Shown here piece after piece: positions 35,294 through 43,597 of a stretch of 64,000 bases of DNA. A program made the translations under genes and the position numbers. Numbering within the stretch: position 1 is the first letter of the stretch; each line of letters opens with the position of its first letter. Origin of the DNA: DATEOR01 sp963766725 (GTDB taxonomy: Bacteria > Actinomycetota > Thermoleophilia > Gaiellales > Gaiellaceae); contig CAVYBK010000017.1 in NCBI GenBank assembly GCA_963766725.1, positions 1 to 64,000 of the forward strand, read 5' to 3'. The notes below the pieces were generated by a model that saw only the letters and a list, made by a program, of their open reading frames with translations, was not told the origin of the DNA and did not search any database.

Positions 35294-36958
35294 GTGAAAC
35301 TGAACAGGCGTTTCGCTGCACTACCGGCGGTCCTCGCGGCCGCCGTGCTCGCAGCCGCAGGCTGCGGCGGGAGCGACAGCGGAGGGAATGCGGCTCCGAC
35401 GGGCGATGGCTCGGGCGGAGGGCCGGCCGCGGAGCAGGTCATCACGGTCGGGTGGGGGGCCGAGCCGCCGTCGCTCGACCCGGGCCTCGCAACCGACACG
35501 ACCTCCTCCAACATCCTCGTGAACATCATGGATCCGCTCGTGAGGCTGGGCGACGACCTGGAGCCCGTGCCGAGCCTCGCGGAGAGCTGGGAGACGAGCA
35601 AGGACGGGAAGACGGTCACCTTCCACCTCCGCTCCGACGGACAGTGGACGAACGGCGACCCGGTCACCGCGCAGGACTTCGAGTACTCGTGGAAGCGGAC
35701 GATCTCGCCCGAGCTCGCCGCGGACTACGCGTACCAGTTCTACGGAATCGTCGGCGCCGCCGACTACAACGCCTGCCAGAAGAACTGCGAGTCGCTCGCC
35801 GACAAGGTCGGCGTGAAGGCCCTCGACGACACGACGCTCGAGGTGCAGCTGACGACGCCGCAGCCGTGGTTCATCCAGCAGGTCAGCCACACGTCGTTCC
35901 TCGCCGTCCATCCCGCCACGGTCGAGCAGTTCGGCGACAGCTGGACGGATCCGAAGAACATCGTCACCGACGGGCCGTTCAAGCTCGAGTCGTGGGAGCA
36001 CGACGCCTCGATCGACCTCGTGAAGTGGGACGACTGGCGCGATGCCGCCGACGTCGCCCTCACGCGGGTGAACGGCAAGATCATCGTCGACGGGACGACG
36101 CGGGTTCAGTCCTTCGAGGCGGGCGAGGTCGACGCGCTCGACGCGGGCGGCCTGCCGCCGGACGAGATCGCGCGTCTCAAGGAGACCCCCGAATACGAGT
36201 CCTATCCCGCGCTCGGGACGTACTACTACGGCTTCAACCTCGAGAACCTGCCCGACGTGCACGAGCGGCAGGCGCTGTCGCTCGCCATCGACCGGCGGAC
36301 GATCGTGGACAACATCGCGCAGGCCGACCAGGTGCCGGCCACCGGCTTCGCGCCGAAGGGCCTCCCCGGGTTCGACAGCTTCAACCCGAACTCGCCCTGG
36401 ACGCCCGAGAACGGCGACATCGACGCCGCCAAGGACGCGATGTCGCAGGCGCAGAACCCGAAGACGACCCTCAACCTGTTCTTCAACGACTCGCCGGGCC
36501 ACAAGGAAATCGCCACCGCCGTGCAGGCGAACTGGGGCGAGCTCGGCGTCACGACGACGTTGAAGCAGCAGGAGTGGGCGCAGTTCCTCGAGTTCCTCGG
36601 CCCGCCGCCGAACAAGGCAGTGGACGTCTACCGGAACGGGTGGATCGGCGACTACGTCGACGCCATCAACTTCCTCGAGCTCTGGACCTGCGATTCGGGC
36701 AACAACAACTCCAACTACTGCGACGAGGACTACGACGCGCTGCTCGAGCAGGCTCGCCAGACGCCGGAGGACGCGGCCCGCTACGAGATCTACGGCCAGC
36801 TGGAGGACAAGCTCCTCGGCCAGGACGGCGCGCTGCCCCTCTCGCCGATCTACTGGTACACGTACCCGAACCTGGAGAAGCTCTCCATCAAGGACAGCTT
36901 CACGGTGAATCTCCTCAACCAGATCGACCTGACGAAGGTGGTCGTCAGGGAGCAATAG
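35294..36958 (+). CDS. ABC transporter substrate-binding lipoprotein, family 5, copy 2
   Basis: Intact 554-residue oligopeptide-type binding protein. GTG after AAGGAGG; lipoprotein signal KLNRRFAALPAVLAAAVLAA with lipobox AAGC (Cys about residue 23) and a Gly/Ser-rich linker. SBP_bac_5 signatures: GWGAEPPSLDPGLATDTTSS, RLGDDLEPVPSLAESWE and FHLRSDGQWTNGDPVTAQDF. Paired cysteines (CQKNCES near 180; LWTCDSGNNNSNYCDEDYD) could form disulfides. No permease or ATPase is close, so it must use a transporter encoded elsewhere. Confidence 0.92.
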   Translation: MKLNRRFAALPAVLAAAVLAAAGCGGSDSGGNAAPTGDGSGGGPAAEQVITVGWGAEPPSLDPGLATDTTSSNILVNIMDPLVRLGDDLEPVPSLAESWETSKDGKTVTFHLRSDGQWTNGDPVTAQDFEYSWKRTISPELAADYAYQFYGIVGAADYNACQKNCESLADKVGVKALDDTTLEVQLTTPQPWFIQQVSHTSFLAVHPATVEQFGDSWTDPKNIVTDGPFKLESWEHDASIDLVKWDDWRDAADVALTRVNGKIIVDGTTRVQSFEAGEVDALDAGGLPPDEIARLKETPEYESYPALGTYYYGFNLENLPDVHERQALSLAIDRRTIVDNIAQADQVPATGFAPKGLPGFDSFNPNSPWTPENGDIDAAKDAMSQAQNPKTTLNLFFNDSPGHKEIATAVQANWGELGVTTTLKQQEWAQFLEFLGPPPNKAVDVYRNGWIGDYVDAINFLELWTCDSGNNNSNYCDEDYDALLEQARQTPEDAARYEIYGQLEDKLLGQDGALPLSPIYWYTYPNLEKLSIKDSFTVNLLNQIDLTKVVVREQ

Positions 36959-36981
36959 GGCACTCCCCACCACCTGTCACC

Positions 36982-37014
36982 GGCGGGTGGGGCGCGTCCG
37001 GCGCCCCGCCCGCC
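36982..37014 (+). terminator. Hairpin terminator after binding-protein gene, copy 2
   Basis: GGCGGGTGGGGCGC pairs with GCGCCCCGCCCGCC (14 bp with one G-T pair), loop GTCCG, followed by CCCTCCTTT. The bases between the stop and the hairpin match copy 1. Confidence 0.65.
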
Positions 37015-37135
37015 CCCTCCTTTGAACCGACGGCGACGTGCCGTTCGACACGATGTGTATGGGCGCCGCGTCTGGGTACGCGTAGACAGAGCGGGGTTGA
37101 ACTTCGGAGCCCCAGCCGAACCGAGGAGGGGACAA

Positions 37136-37513
37136 ATGGAACGCACGTACACGACCACCGAACCATGGACCTACCGCGATGTCGACACGCTTGGCGTGGA
37201 CATGACTCGCGGCGTCGACCTGGTCGGCTTCGAGATCGAAGCGACCGACGGCGGGATCGGAAAGATCGACGAGGCGACCTACGACGTCGGCTCGAGCTAC
37301 GTCGTGGTGGACACCGGCCCGTGGATCTTCGGCAAGAAGGTCATGCTTCCGGCCGCCGTGATCCAGCGAGTCGACCTCGATTCGCAGACCGTTGTCGTCG
37401 ACCGAACCAAGGACGAGATCAAGAGCTCGCCCGAGTTCGACGAGGACGCGTACCAGGAGCAGGGGTACCGCTCGCAGCTCGGCTCGTACTACTACAGCGA
37501 CACGGACAGGTAA
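37136..37513 (+). CDS. PRC-barrel domain protein
   Basis: 125-residue soluble protein with one PRC-barrel: VGFEIEATDGGIGKIDEATY (residues 28-47), SSYVVVDTGPWIFGKKVMLP and VIQRVDLDSQTVVVDRTKDE, plus a Tyr-rich acidic tail (YRSQLGSYYYSDTDR). PRC-barrels occur in photosynthetic reaction centre H subunits and in RimM; free-standing versions are often stress-related and of unknown role. The ATG follows GAGGAGGGG; an intrinsic terminator follows the stop. Confidence 0.85.
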   Translation: MERTYTTTEPWTYRDVDTLGVDMTRGVDLVGFEIEATDGGIGKIDEATYDVGSSYVVVDTGPWIFGKKVMLPAAVIQRVDLDSQTVVVDRTKDEIKSSPEFDEDAYQEQGYRSQLGSYYYSDTDR

Positions 37514-37535
37514 CTCGTCCTGAAGTGAGAGAGAG

Positions 37536-37555
37536 CGGCCGCCTCCTGGCGGCCG
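37536..37555 (+). terminator. Intrinsic terminator after PRC-barrel gene
   Basis: CGGCCGCC, loop TCCT, GGCGGCCG, flanked by GAGAGAG on the left and TTCTCGTTTCTC on the right, which lengthens the stem and gives a T-rich tail. Confidence 0.65.
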
Positions 37556-37583
37556 TTCTCGTTTCTCCGTCAAACTGCGCATC

Positions 37584-38201
37584 GTGGCGATCCACGACAT
37601 CTCGGTCCCCATCCGCCCGGACATGCCCGTGTACGCGGGCGACCCGGACGTCGAGCTCGAGCGCGCATCGTCGATCTCCGAGGGAGGCCACGCCAACGTG
37701 AGCAAGCTCTCGTTGGGTGTGCACACCGGAACGCACGTGGACGCGCCGGTGCACTTCATCGAAGGCGCCCCGGGAATGGAGAGCGTGCCCCTGGACGCGC
37801 TCTGCGGGCCGGCGGTCGTCGTCGACGGGACGTCGATCTCCGGTGACTCCATCGGAGAGTCCGACCTCGAGGCGATCGACATCCCAGCGGGCGCGGAGCG
37901 GGTTCTCCTCAAGACCCGGAACTCCGATCTCTGGAACCAGAAGGAGTTCACCCGCGACTTCCTGAGGCTCGACGGAAGCGGCGCGCGTTTCGTCGTCGCG
38001 CGCGGGATCCGGACGATCGGGATCGACTATCTGTCAGTGGGCGACCACGAGGCGCACCGCGAGCTCCTTGGGGCCGGAGTCGTCCCCGTCGAGGGCCTCG
38101 ACCTCCGGAAGATCGAGCCAGGCGAGTACACCTTCGTCTGCCTTCCGCTCGACCTCGTCGGGTCGGACGGCGCGCCGGCTCGCGCGATCCTGATCGACTA
38201 G
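37584..38201 (+). CDS. Cyclase family protein (kynurenine formamidase-like)
   Basis: 205-residue metal-dependent hydrolase of the cyclase family (PF04199). The signature H-T-G-T-H-V-D-A-P-V-H at residues 47-57 supplies metal ligands His47, His51, Asp53 and His57. The opening IHDISVPIRPDMPVYAGDP is also typical. Family members include bacterial kynurenine formamidase and polyketide cyclases; which reaction is done here cannot be told. GTG start at 37584. Its stop overlaps the stop of the convergent DUF6510 gene. Confidence 0.87.
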   Translation: MAIHDISVPIRPDMPVYAGDPDVELERASSISEGGHANVSKLSLGVHTGTHVDAPVHFIEGAPGMESVPLDALCGPAVVVDGTSISGDSIGESDLEAIDIPAGAERVLLKTRNSDLWNQKEFTRDFLRLDGSGARFVVARGIRTIGIDYLSVGDHEAHRELLGAGVVPVEGLDLRKIEPGEYTFVCLPLDLVGSDGAPARAILID

Positions 38202-38461
38202 AGCCGGATCTCGAGCGAGCGCACGCCGCTCATCTCCAGCCAGTAGCGGGAGTCTCCGTCGTGCGCGACACGGAGAAGAACGCTCTGGCAGGCAGGGCAG
38301 CGGACGACGATCCCCGGGGCGTGGGCGTAGACGTTGGTGCCGCCCACGGCTCCGACAGCGCCGCAGTTGGCGCACGTGCCGACCGCGGTCGTGACCTCGA
38401 AGGCAAACAGCTGCTCCAGGTCTCCCGCCGCCGCATTTCCGTCCAGCTTCAGCTCGGTCAT
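38198..38461 (-). CDS. DUF6510 family zinc-ribbon protein
   Basis: 87-residue protein with two CxxC pairs (GTCANCGAV near residue 30 and RCPACQSV near residue 55) forming a zinc ribbon, and a hydrophobic Trp-containing end. It matches the small DUF6510 family. It starts two bases after the ferredoxin-reductase-type gene, which follows the molybdenum oxidoreductase gene, so it may assist or regulate that electron chain. Confidence 0.8.
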   Translation of the reverse strand: MTELKLDGNAAAGDLEQLFAFEVTTAVGTCANCGAVGAVGGTNVYAHAPGIVVRCPACQSVLLRVAHDGDSRYWLEMSGVRSLEIRL

Positions 38462-38463
38462 GT

Positions 38464-39225
38464 TCAGCCTCCTGTTGGCCCGAATCTCTCTGTCTTGATG
38501 CGGTGTGGGGGCAGCCCGCTCTCCACGAGGGAGGAGGCCACCGCCTCGACGAACCCCGTCGGCCCGCAGACGAACGCACGCGGATCCTCGGACACCGGCC
38601 AGCCCACCTCGTCGAGGAGCTCGCGATCGACGCGGCGGCCGAAGCCCTGCCACCCGTCGGGCTGCTCGCGCGTGAGCGTGAAGAACGCCTCGAACCCGTC
38701 GCTGCGACCTGCGAGCTCCTCGAGCTCCTCGCGGTAGATCAGCTCCTCTGCGCGCTTGGCGGAGTAGAGGAGCCGCATCGGCGCATCGCTGCCGGCGGCC
38801 CGCCGGTGCCGGATCATCGCCATGAGCGGCACGACGCCGGAGCCGCCGCCGAGGAGGAGGACGGGCCCGCCCTCGCCCGCCTCCCAGACGAAGTAGCCGC
38901 CGATCGGCCCGCGCAGCTCGAGCTTGTCGCCGACGACGAGCACATCGGTGAGGTAGGGGGAGACCTCGCCGTCCGCCAGCCGCTCCACGGTGAGGGCGAG
39001 GCGGCCCTCCTCCGGTGCCGACGCGATCGAGTAGCTCCGTTGCGCCTGGTAGCCGTCCTCGGCCGTCAGGCGGATGTCGACGTGCTGGCCGGCGAGATGC
39101 CCGGGCCAGTCCGGCGCGTCCAGGACGAGCGTCTTCACGTGCAGCGTCTCCTCGACGAGCTCCGCGACGTCGCAAAGCTGCCACGTCAGCGGCTTCAGTC
39201 GCCCCAGTACCGCTGCTCCTGCCAC
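38464..39225 (-). CDS. Ferredoxin-NADP+ reductase-type flavoprotein
   Basis: 253-residue FAD/NAD(P)H reductase. FAD-binding motif QRSYSIASAPEE (RxYS-x2-S), the following GEVSPYL helix, NAD-binding GGPVLLLGGGSGVVPLMAMI and the C-terminal FVCGPTGFVEAV are in family order. No iron-sulfur domain. The GTG at 39225 is the first usable start, giving a 31-base overlap with the upstream molybdenum enzyme gene, so the two are translationally linked and the flavoprotein is its probable electron partner. Confidence 0.85.
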   Translation of the reverse strand: MAGAAVLGRLKPLTWQLCDVAELVEETLHVKTLVLDAPDWPGHLAGQHVDIRLTAEDGYQAQRSYSIASAPEEGRLALTVERLADGEVSPYLTDVLVVGDKLELRGPIGGYFVWEAGEGGPVLLLGGGSGVVPLMAMIRHRRAAGSDAPMRLLYSAKRAEELIYREELEELAGRSDGFEAFFTLTREQPDGWQGFGRRVDRELLDEVGWPVSEDPRAFVCGPTGFVEAVASSLVESGLPPHRIKTERFGPTGG

Positions 39226-39800
39226 GGGTCTCCGTACATGTGGTACCCCAGCGCCTCCCAGAAGCCCGGCTCGTCGTGGTCGGCCAGGCTGAGCCCGCGC
39301 ACCCACTTCGCGCTCTTCCAGAAGTAGAGGTGGGGGACGAGCAGGCGGGCGGGCCCGCCGTGCTCGGGGTCGAGGGGCTCCTCGTCGTAGCCGAACGCGA
39401 CCCAGGCCTTGCCGTCGCTCACGTCCTCGAGCGGCAGGTTCGTCGTGTAGCCGCCGTCGCAGAACGCGACCACGTAGGCGGCGTCGTGCTCGACCTCGCC
39501 GAGCAGCGTGTCCAACGACACCCCTTCCCAGACGGTGTCGAGCTTCGACCACTTCGTGACACAGTGGATGTCCTTCGTGATCGTCTCGCTCGGGAGCGCG
39601 CGGAACTCCTCCCAGGTCCACGTCTTCGGCTCGGCCACCTCGCCGGTGATGGTGAAGCTCCACTCCTCGAGCGGCGTGTGCGGCGTCGGGCCGGCCGAGA
39701 GCACCGGGAAGTCGTCGACCAGGTACTGGCCGGGAGGGACCCGGCCGGAGTCCCCTTCCTCCCGGCGGCGGCCCTGGAACCCGCGCGATATGAAGCTCAC
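39195..39800 (-). CDS. Sulfite oxidase-type molybdopterin oxidoreductase
   Basis: 201-residue protein containing just the Moco-binding domain (PF00174). Moco-ligand cysteine is Cys80 in KDIHCVTKWS; other family segments are WTWEEFRALPSETIT, VVAFCDGGYTTNLPLED and FWKSAKWVRGLSL. There is no Tat signal or dimerisation domain, so it is a small, apparently cytoplasmic member, unlike periplasmic MsrP/YedY. GTG at 39800. First gene of the oxidoreductase-flavoprotein-DUF6510 operon. Substrate unknown. Confidence 0.87.
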   Translation of the reverse strand: MSFISRGFQGRRREEGDSGRVPPGQYLVDDFPVLSAGPTPHTPLEEWSFTITGEVAEPKTWTWEEFRALPSETITKDIHCVTKWSKLDTVWEGVSLDTLLGEVEHDAAYVVAFCDGGYTTNLPLEDVSDGKAWVAFGYDEEPLDPEHGGPARLLVPHLYFWKSAKWVRGLSLADHDEPGFWEALGYHMYGDPWQEQRYWGD

Positions 39801-39929
39801 GCGGGCATTATCACTCCGTATTTCGTCTGCGCGCGTGCGAACGCGTGCTGCGCCTGTCGTATCTAGTCCGATCTAAGCGCGCGACCGCATCCAGCAACGA
39901 TGATCTAGACCCTCGACTCGGTAGACGAG

Positions 39930-40187
39930 GGATGTCCGCTACTCAATTACTCGTCTCAGCTGACCGCGCGAGAGTTCGATCTCCTCTGGTTTCTCGCGTC
40001 GCATCCGCGGCGGGTCTTTTCGCGGGAGCACCTCATGAGCCGTGCTGGGGTTACGACGCCGCGCAACGACACGGGCACCGTGACCGTTCACATTCGCCGC
40101 CTGCGCGCGAAGATCGAGGACGACGCCGCCCGGCCCCGGCACATCGAGACGGTCTGGGGCGTCGGCTACAGGTTCTCGCCGAGATCG
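39930..40187 (+). pseudogene. Response regulator remnant (OmpR-type winged helix only)
   Basis: The segment LTAREFDLLWFLASHPRRVF, SREHLMSRAG, TVTVHIRRLRAKIEDD and HIETVWGVGYRF is a nearly complete OmpR/PhoB DNA-binding domain, with no receiver domain and no start codon ahead of it; 130 bases upstream is the start of the molybdenum enzyme on the other strand. It is therefore a 5'-truncated regulator gene. Confidence 0.75.
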
Positions 40188-40195
40188 AGCTCGCC

Positions 40196-40800
40196 CTCGT
40201 CGTCGCTACGGCGACCTTCGCCGCCGTGCGCTCGTAGCCCTCGGCATCTCGCGGCTGCGTACAGTCCATGCCCGAGCCTGCTAAACGGGCTGGCGCTCCT
40301 TTGCGTCGTCCTGCCGCTCGCGGCGTTCTGCTCTCCGGGGTGGCGATGTTCCACATGGGAGCCGACGTCGTCGATCCTGGCGGTCGCGGGGCGTCTCGCT
40401 CGTGGCCGTGGGCGCCGCGCTCCTACGTCACCCGCTCGATCACGATTCCGCCGACCGCCTCCGCGCGCCTCCTCGGCGCTCGCGGGCGGCGACTTGAGCG
40501 CGATGGCGGCGGGCCCGGGGCCCGACGAGCTCGTCGAGGTCGGCCTCGACCTTCGACGAGATGGCGCGAAAGCCGAGGAGCTCTGCGACGCACGGCAGAC
40601 AGCTAGATCGCGTGGGCGAGCCACGACCTGCGGACGCCGCTCGCCTCGCTGCAGGCGATGCTCGAGGCGGTCGAGGACGGGGTCGTCGCCCGCCGAGCAC
40701 TACCTCCCGGCGCATGCGCGAGCAGGTTCGCCGCTCTCCGGCTCGTCGACGATCTCTTCGAGCTCGCGCAGATCGACCGGGCGCGCTCACGCTCGAGCTC
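40196..40800 (+). pseudogene. Sensor histidine kinase remnant (multiply frameshifted, no ATPase)
   Basis: Scattered over three frames are pieces of a classical sensor kinase: two hydrophobic stretches (ALLCVVLPLAAFC and AMFHMGADVV-type), HAMP-like SALAGGDLSAMAAGPGPDE, and the phospho-acceptor box around ASHDLRTPLASLQAMLE. Several indels are needed to join them, and the gene stops at the LFELAQID region, just before the DipZ start, with no HATPase domain. It is the decayed partner of the upstream response-regulator fragment. Nothing else is visible in this 600-bp stretch. Confidence 0.7.
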
Positions 40801-40822
40801 GAGGAGGCGCCGGTGCCGACCC

Positions 40823-42463
40823 ATGGGCCTGCTCATCGGAGTCGCGTTCGTCGCGGGCATCGTCACCGCGATCTCGCCGTGCGTCCTGCCGGTCTTGCCG
40901 ATCGTCTTCGCGGGCGGGGCGACCGGCGACAGGCGGCGGCCGTACGCGATCGTCGCCGGGCTCGTCTGGAGCTTCACGCTCTTCACCCTGGTCGCGACCG
41001 CGCTCCTCTCGGCGCTCGGCCTACCGGACGACCTTCTCCGCAACATCGCCATCGTGGTCGTTCTGCTCGTCGGGATCTCGCTGCTCTGGCCGAGGCTCGG
41101 CGCCATCGTCGAGCGGCCGTTCCAGGCGCTCGGCCGGCGCAACCCCGGAGGAATGGGAGGCGGCTTCCTCCTCGGCGTCAGCCTCGGCCTGCTCTTCACG
41201 CCCTGCGCGGGCCCTGTGATCGCGGCGGTCGCCGTGCTCGCCGCGACGCAGCGCTTCTCTGTCCAAGGCGTCCTCGTGACGTTCGCCTATGCGCTCGGCG
41301 CGGGCGTCGTCTTCCTGCTCCTCGCGATCGGCGCGCAGCGGGGAATGACCCTGCGCTCGGTGCGCTCCCGGGCACCCCGGATCCGGCAGGCGCTCGGAGG
41401 ACTGATCGTGGCCGTCGCCATCGTCATGGCGCTCGGCCTCGACACGAAGCTCGCCGCGCACGTTCCCGGCTACACCAGGGCGCTGCAGGGTCTCGAGGAG
41501 AGCGCGGCCGCCCAAGACCGCCTCGACTCGCTTCTGGCCGGCGAGAGCCACTTCCAGGGAAGCAAACTGCAGGACTACGGCCAGGCGCCCGAGTTCCAGG
41601 GGATCTCGCAGTGGCTGAACTCGAAGCCGCTCACGCTCGCGTCGCTCCGCGGCAAGGTCGTCCTCATCGACTTCTGGACGTACTCCTGCGTCAACTGCAT
41701 TCGCACGCTGCCCTACGTGAAGCGCTGGTACGACACGTATCGGGACGCGGGCCTCGTCGTCGTCGGAGTGCACACGCCCGAGTTCGCCTTCGAGCACGTT
41801 CCCGGGAACGTCGAGAAAGCCGTGCAGTCGTTCGGGATCGACTATCCCGTCGCGCTCGACAACGACTTCGGGACCTGGACAGCGTGGGGCAACCGCTACT
41901 GGCCCGCGGAGTACTACATCGACCGGCAGGGCCACGTCCGCTACGCGCACTTCGGTGAGGGGGACTATGCGGGGACGGAGAAGGTCATCCGCACGCTGCT
42001 CGCGGAGAAGAACCTGCCCGCGCCGGTCTCGGGGTCGATCTCCGACAAGACGCCGGAAGGCGTGCTGACGCCGGAGACCTACCTCGGCACCGACCGGCTC
42101 TCGAGCCTCGTCGGCTCGCCCGTGGTCGAAGGGCGCGAGGCGACGTACACGATCCCGCAGGACGTTCCCCTGAACGACGTCGCCTACGGGGGCCGCTGGC
42201 TCGTCGAGCGCGAGCGGATCGTCGCGGGCGAAGGGGCGCGGCTCCGACTGGCCTACCATGCGCGCAACGTCTATCTCGTCCTTGGCAAGGGGGAAACGGA
42301 CGGCTCGGTCGGGGTCGCCGTCGACGGCAAGCACGTCAAGTCCGTGACTGTCAAGGGCGACCGGCTCTACACGCTCGTCGCGCTTCCCGGCCCCGCCGCC
42401 GACCACACGCTCGACCTCTCGTTCTCTCCGGGGACGGAGGCCTACGCCTTCACCTTCGGCTAG
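40823..42463 (+). CDS. DipZ-type CcdA-thioredoxin fusion protein
   Basis: 546-residue thiol-redox protein. The N-terminal CcdA/DsbD-beta module has six or more helices and paired cysteines Cys20 (AISPCVLP) and Cys128 (LFTPCAGP). After helix six comes an extracytoplasmic thioredoxin/TlpA-like domain with active site Cys289-V-N-Cys292, then a C-terminal beta-rich DipZ domain (VPLNDVAYGGRWLVERERIV). It moves electrons across the membrane to reduce thiols, for example for cytochrome c maturation; ccm genes lie 3 kb downstream. A CCCCC-GTTC-GGGGG hairpin follows the stop at 42469-42482. Confidence 0.9.
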   Translation: MGLLIGVAFVAGIVTAISPCVLPVLPIVFAGGATGDRRRPYAIVAGLVWSFTLFTLVATALLSALGLPDDLLRNIAIVVVLLVGISLLWPRLGAIVERPFQALGRRNPGGMGGGFLLGVSLGLLFTPCAGPVIAAVAVLAATQRFSVQGVLVTFAYALGAGVVFLLLAIGAQRGMTLRSVRSRAPRIRQALGGLIVAVAIVMALGLDTKLAAHVPGYTRALQGLEESAAAQDRLDSLLAGESHFQGSKLQDYGQAPEFQGISQWLNSKPLTLASLRGKVVLIDFWTYSCVNCIRTLPYVKRWYDTYRDAGLVVVGVHTPEFAFEHVPGNVEKAVQSFGIDYPVALDNDFGTWTAWGNRYWPAEYYIDRQGHVRYAHFGEGDYAGTEKVIRTLLAEKNLPAPVSGSISDKTPEGVLTPETYLGTDRLSSLVGSPVVEGREATYTIPQDVPLNDVAYGGRWLVERERIVAGEGARLRLAYHARNVYLVLGKGETDGSVGVAVDGKHVKSVTVKGDRLYTLVALPGPAADHTLDLSFSPGTEAYAFTFG

Positions 42464-42528
42464 AGCTACCCCCGTTCGGGGGAGGATGCCGGCAGCCCTC
42501 GCGCCGAAGCTCACTAAAGGCACGCGAG

Positions 42529-43128
42529 ATGTTGAGGATCCTCGTTTATGTCGCCGCCCTGGTCGCGCTCTTCGCGGGCGCGATCATGTACGGCGGGAAT
42601 GCGATCGGCGCCTGGGACCCGCTTCCACCTGCGCCGACGCCGCCCCCTGCCGTGAAGCTGGAGAAGGCAAAGCCGAAGGACAAGCCCGCGTCCTCCAAGC
42701 ACTCAGCGCCGGCGAAGGCCCCGCGCCTGACGGCCGCCCAGAAGCTCTGGGTGAAAAAGGCGGACGCGCTCTGCCGCGAGTCGAGGGCCGCGGCCCAGGC
42801 CGTCGTGGCCCAGGGCAACACCTCGACTCCTGCGGGCGTGCACCAGCTCTTCACGCGGATGAAGAAGGTCAACGCCGAGCTCAACGACCGCTTCCTCGCC
42901 ATCGACGCGCCTGCCGGCTACAAGGACGACGTCGCCCGCATCCGGGTGCTCTTCGCCAAGGAGGAGCGCTACTTCGACTCGATGGGCCGGGCGCTCGAGC
43001 AGGGCGACATGAAGACCTTCTACGCGCTGAACGACCGGCTCACCGAGATCGCGCTCGAGGAGACCGACATCCTCTCCGAGCTCGGCGCGTACGGCTGCGA
43101 CATCACGCTCTCGTCCGTCTTCGGTTAG
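42529..43128 (+). CDS. Membrane-anchored hypothetical protein
   Basis: 199-residue protein with an N-terminal hydrophobic anchor (ILVYVAALVALFAGAIMYGG), a Pro/Lys-rich linker to about residue 65, then a helical domain (KADALCRESRAAAQAVVAQG, LFTRMKKVNAELNDRFLAID, VLFAKEERYFDSMGRALEQG) ending in a conserved-looking GAYGCDITLS with a second cysteine. The two cysteines could form a disulfide handled by the adjacent DipZ. Resembles uncharacterised actinobacterial lipoprotein-like proteins; no function known. Confidence 0.65.
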   Translation: MLRILVYVAALVALFAGAIMYGGNAIGAWDPLPPAPTPPPAVKLEKAKPKDKPASSKHSAPAKAPRLTAAQKLWVKKADALCRESRAAAQAVVAQGNTSTPAGVHQLFTRMKKVNAELNDRFLAIDAPAGYKDDVARIRVLFAKEERYFDSMGRALEQGDMKTFYALNDRLTEIALEETDILSELGAYGCDITLSSVFG

Positions 43129-43167
43129 CCCCGTTTCTCGATTCCAGTCGCTGGGAACGATGGCGCC

Positions 43168-43335
43168 ATGCGTATCTCTGCGGTGGGCGTCATCTATCTC
43201 GTCGTGGGAGCGGTCGTCGCGGCCACTCACGACTACTTCGAGAACATCGACACGCTGAAGCGGTTTCTCTCCGCGGTCCTGGCCGTCGTCCTCTGGCCGC
43301 TGATCCTCATCGGGATCGACCTGCACGTCCACTAG
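43168..43335 (+). CDS. Small membrane protein, 55 residues
   Basis: ATG at 43168 opens a 56-codon frame ending at TAG 43335: MRISAVGVIYLVVGAVVAAT, a polar middle with HDYFENIDTLKRFLS, and a second helix AVLAVVLWPLILIGIDLHVH. Two transmembrane helices joined by a short loop. It fills the gap between the anchored protein and BolA. No family recognised. Confidence 0.6.
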   Translation: MRISAVGVIYLVVGAVVAATHDYFENIDTLKRFLSAVLAVVLWPLILIGIDLHVH

Positions 43336-43366
43336 CGGCCCCGGCCGCTTCCGGTATCTTCGAGCC

Positions 43367-43597
43367 GTGAGCGAGCGGCTCCAGACCCTGCTCGAAGGCG
43401 CGTTCCCGGACGCCGAAGGCGTCGAGGTCGTCGACCGCACGGGCGGGGGCGACCACTTTCACGTGACCGTGGTCAGCCCGCGCTTCGCGGGCCTCTCGCT
43501 CGTCGACCAGCACCGCCTCGTCTACGACGCGCTCGCCGAGCCGCTCGCGGACGGGACCATCCACGAGCTTCGCATCACGACACGAGGAGACGCATGA
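43367..43597 (+). CDS. BolA family protein
   Basis: 76-residue BolA-like protein: LLEGAFPDAEGVEVVDRTGG, DHFHVTVVSPRFAGLSLVDQ and HRLVYDALAEPL with the conserved helix-turn and the histidine in HRLVY that can help ligate a [2Fe-2S] cluster with a CGFS glutaredoxin. GTG start at 43367. Its stop overlaps the glutaredoxin ATG (ATGA), consistent with an iron-sulfur trafficking or sensing pair. Confidence 0.88.
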   Translation: MSERLQTLLEGAFPDAEGVEVVDRTGGGDHFHVTVVSPRFAGLSLVDQHRLVYDALAEPLADGTIHELRITTRGDA

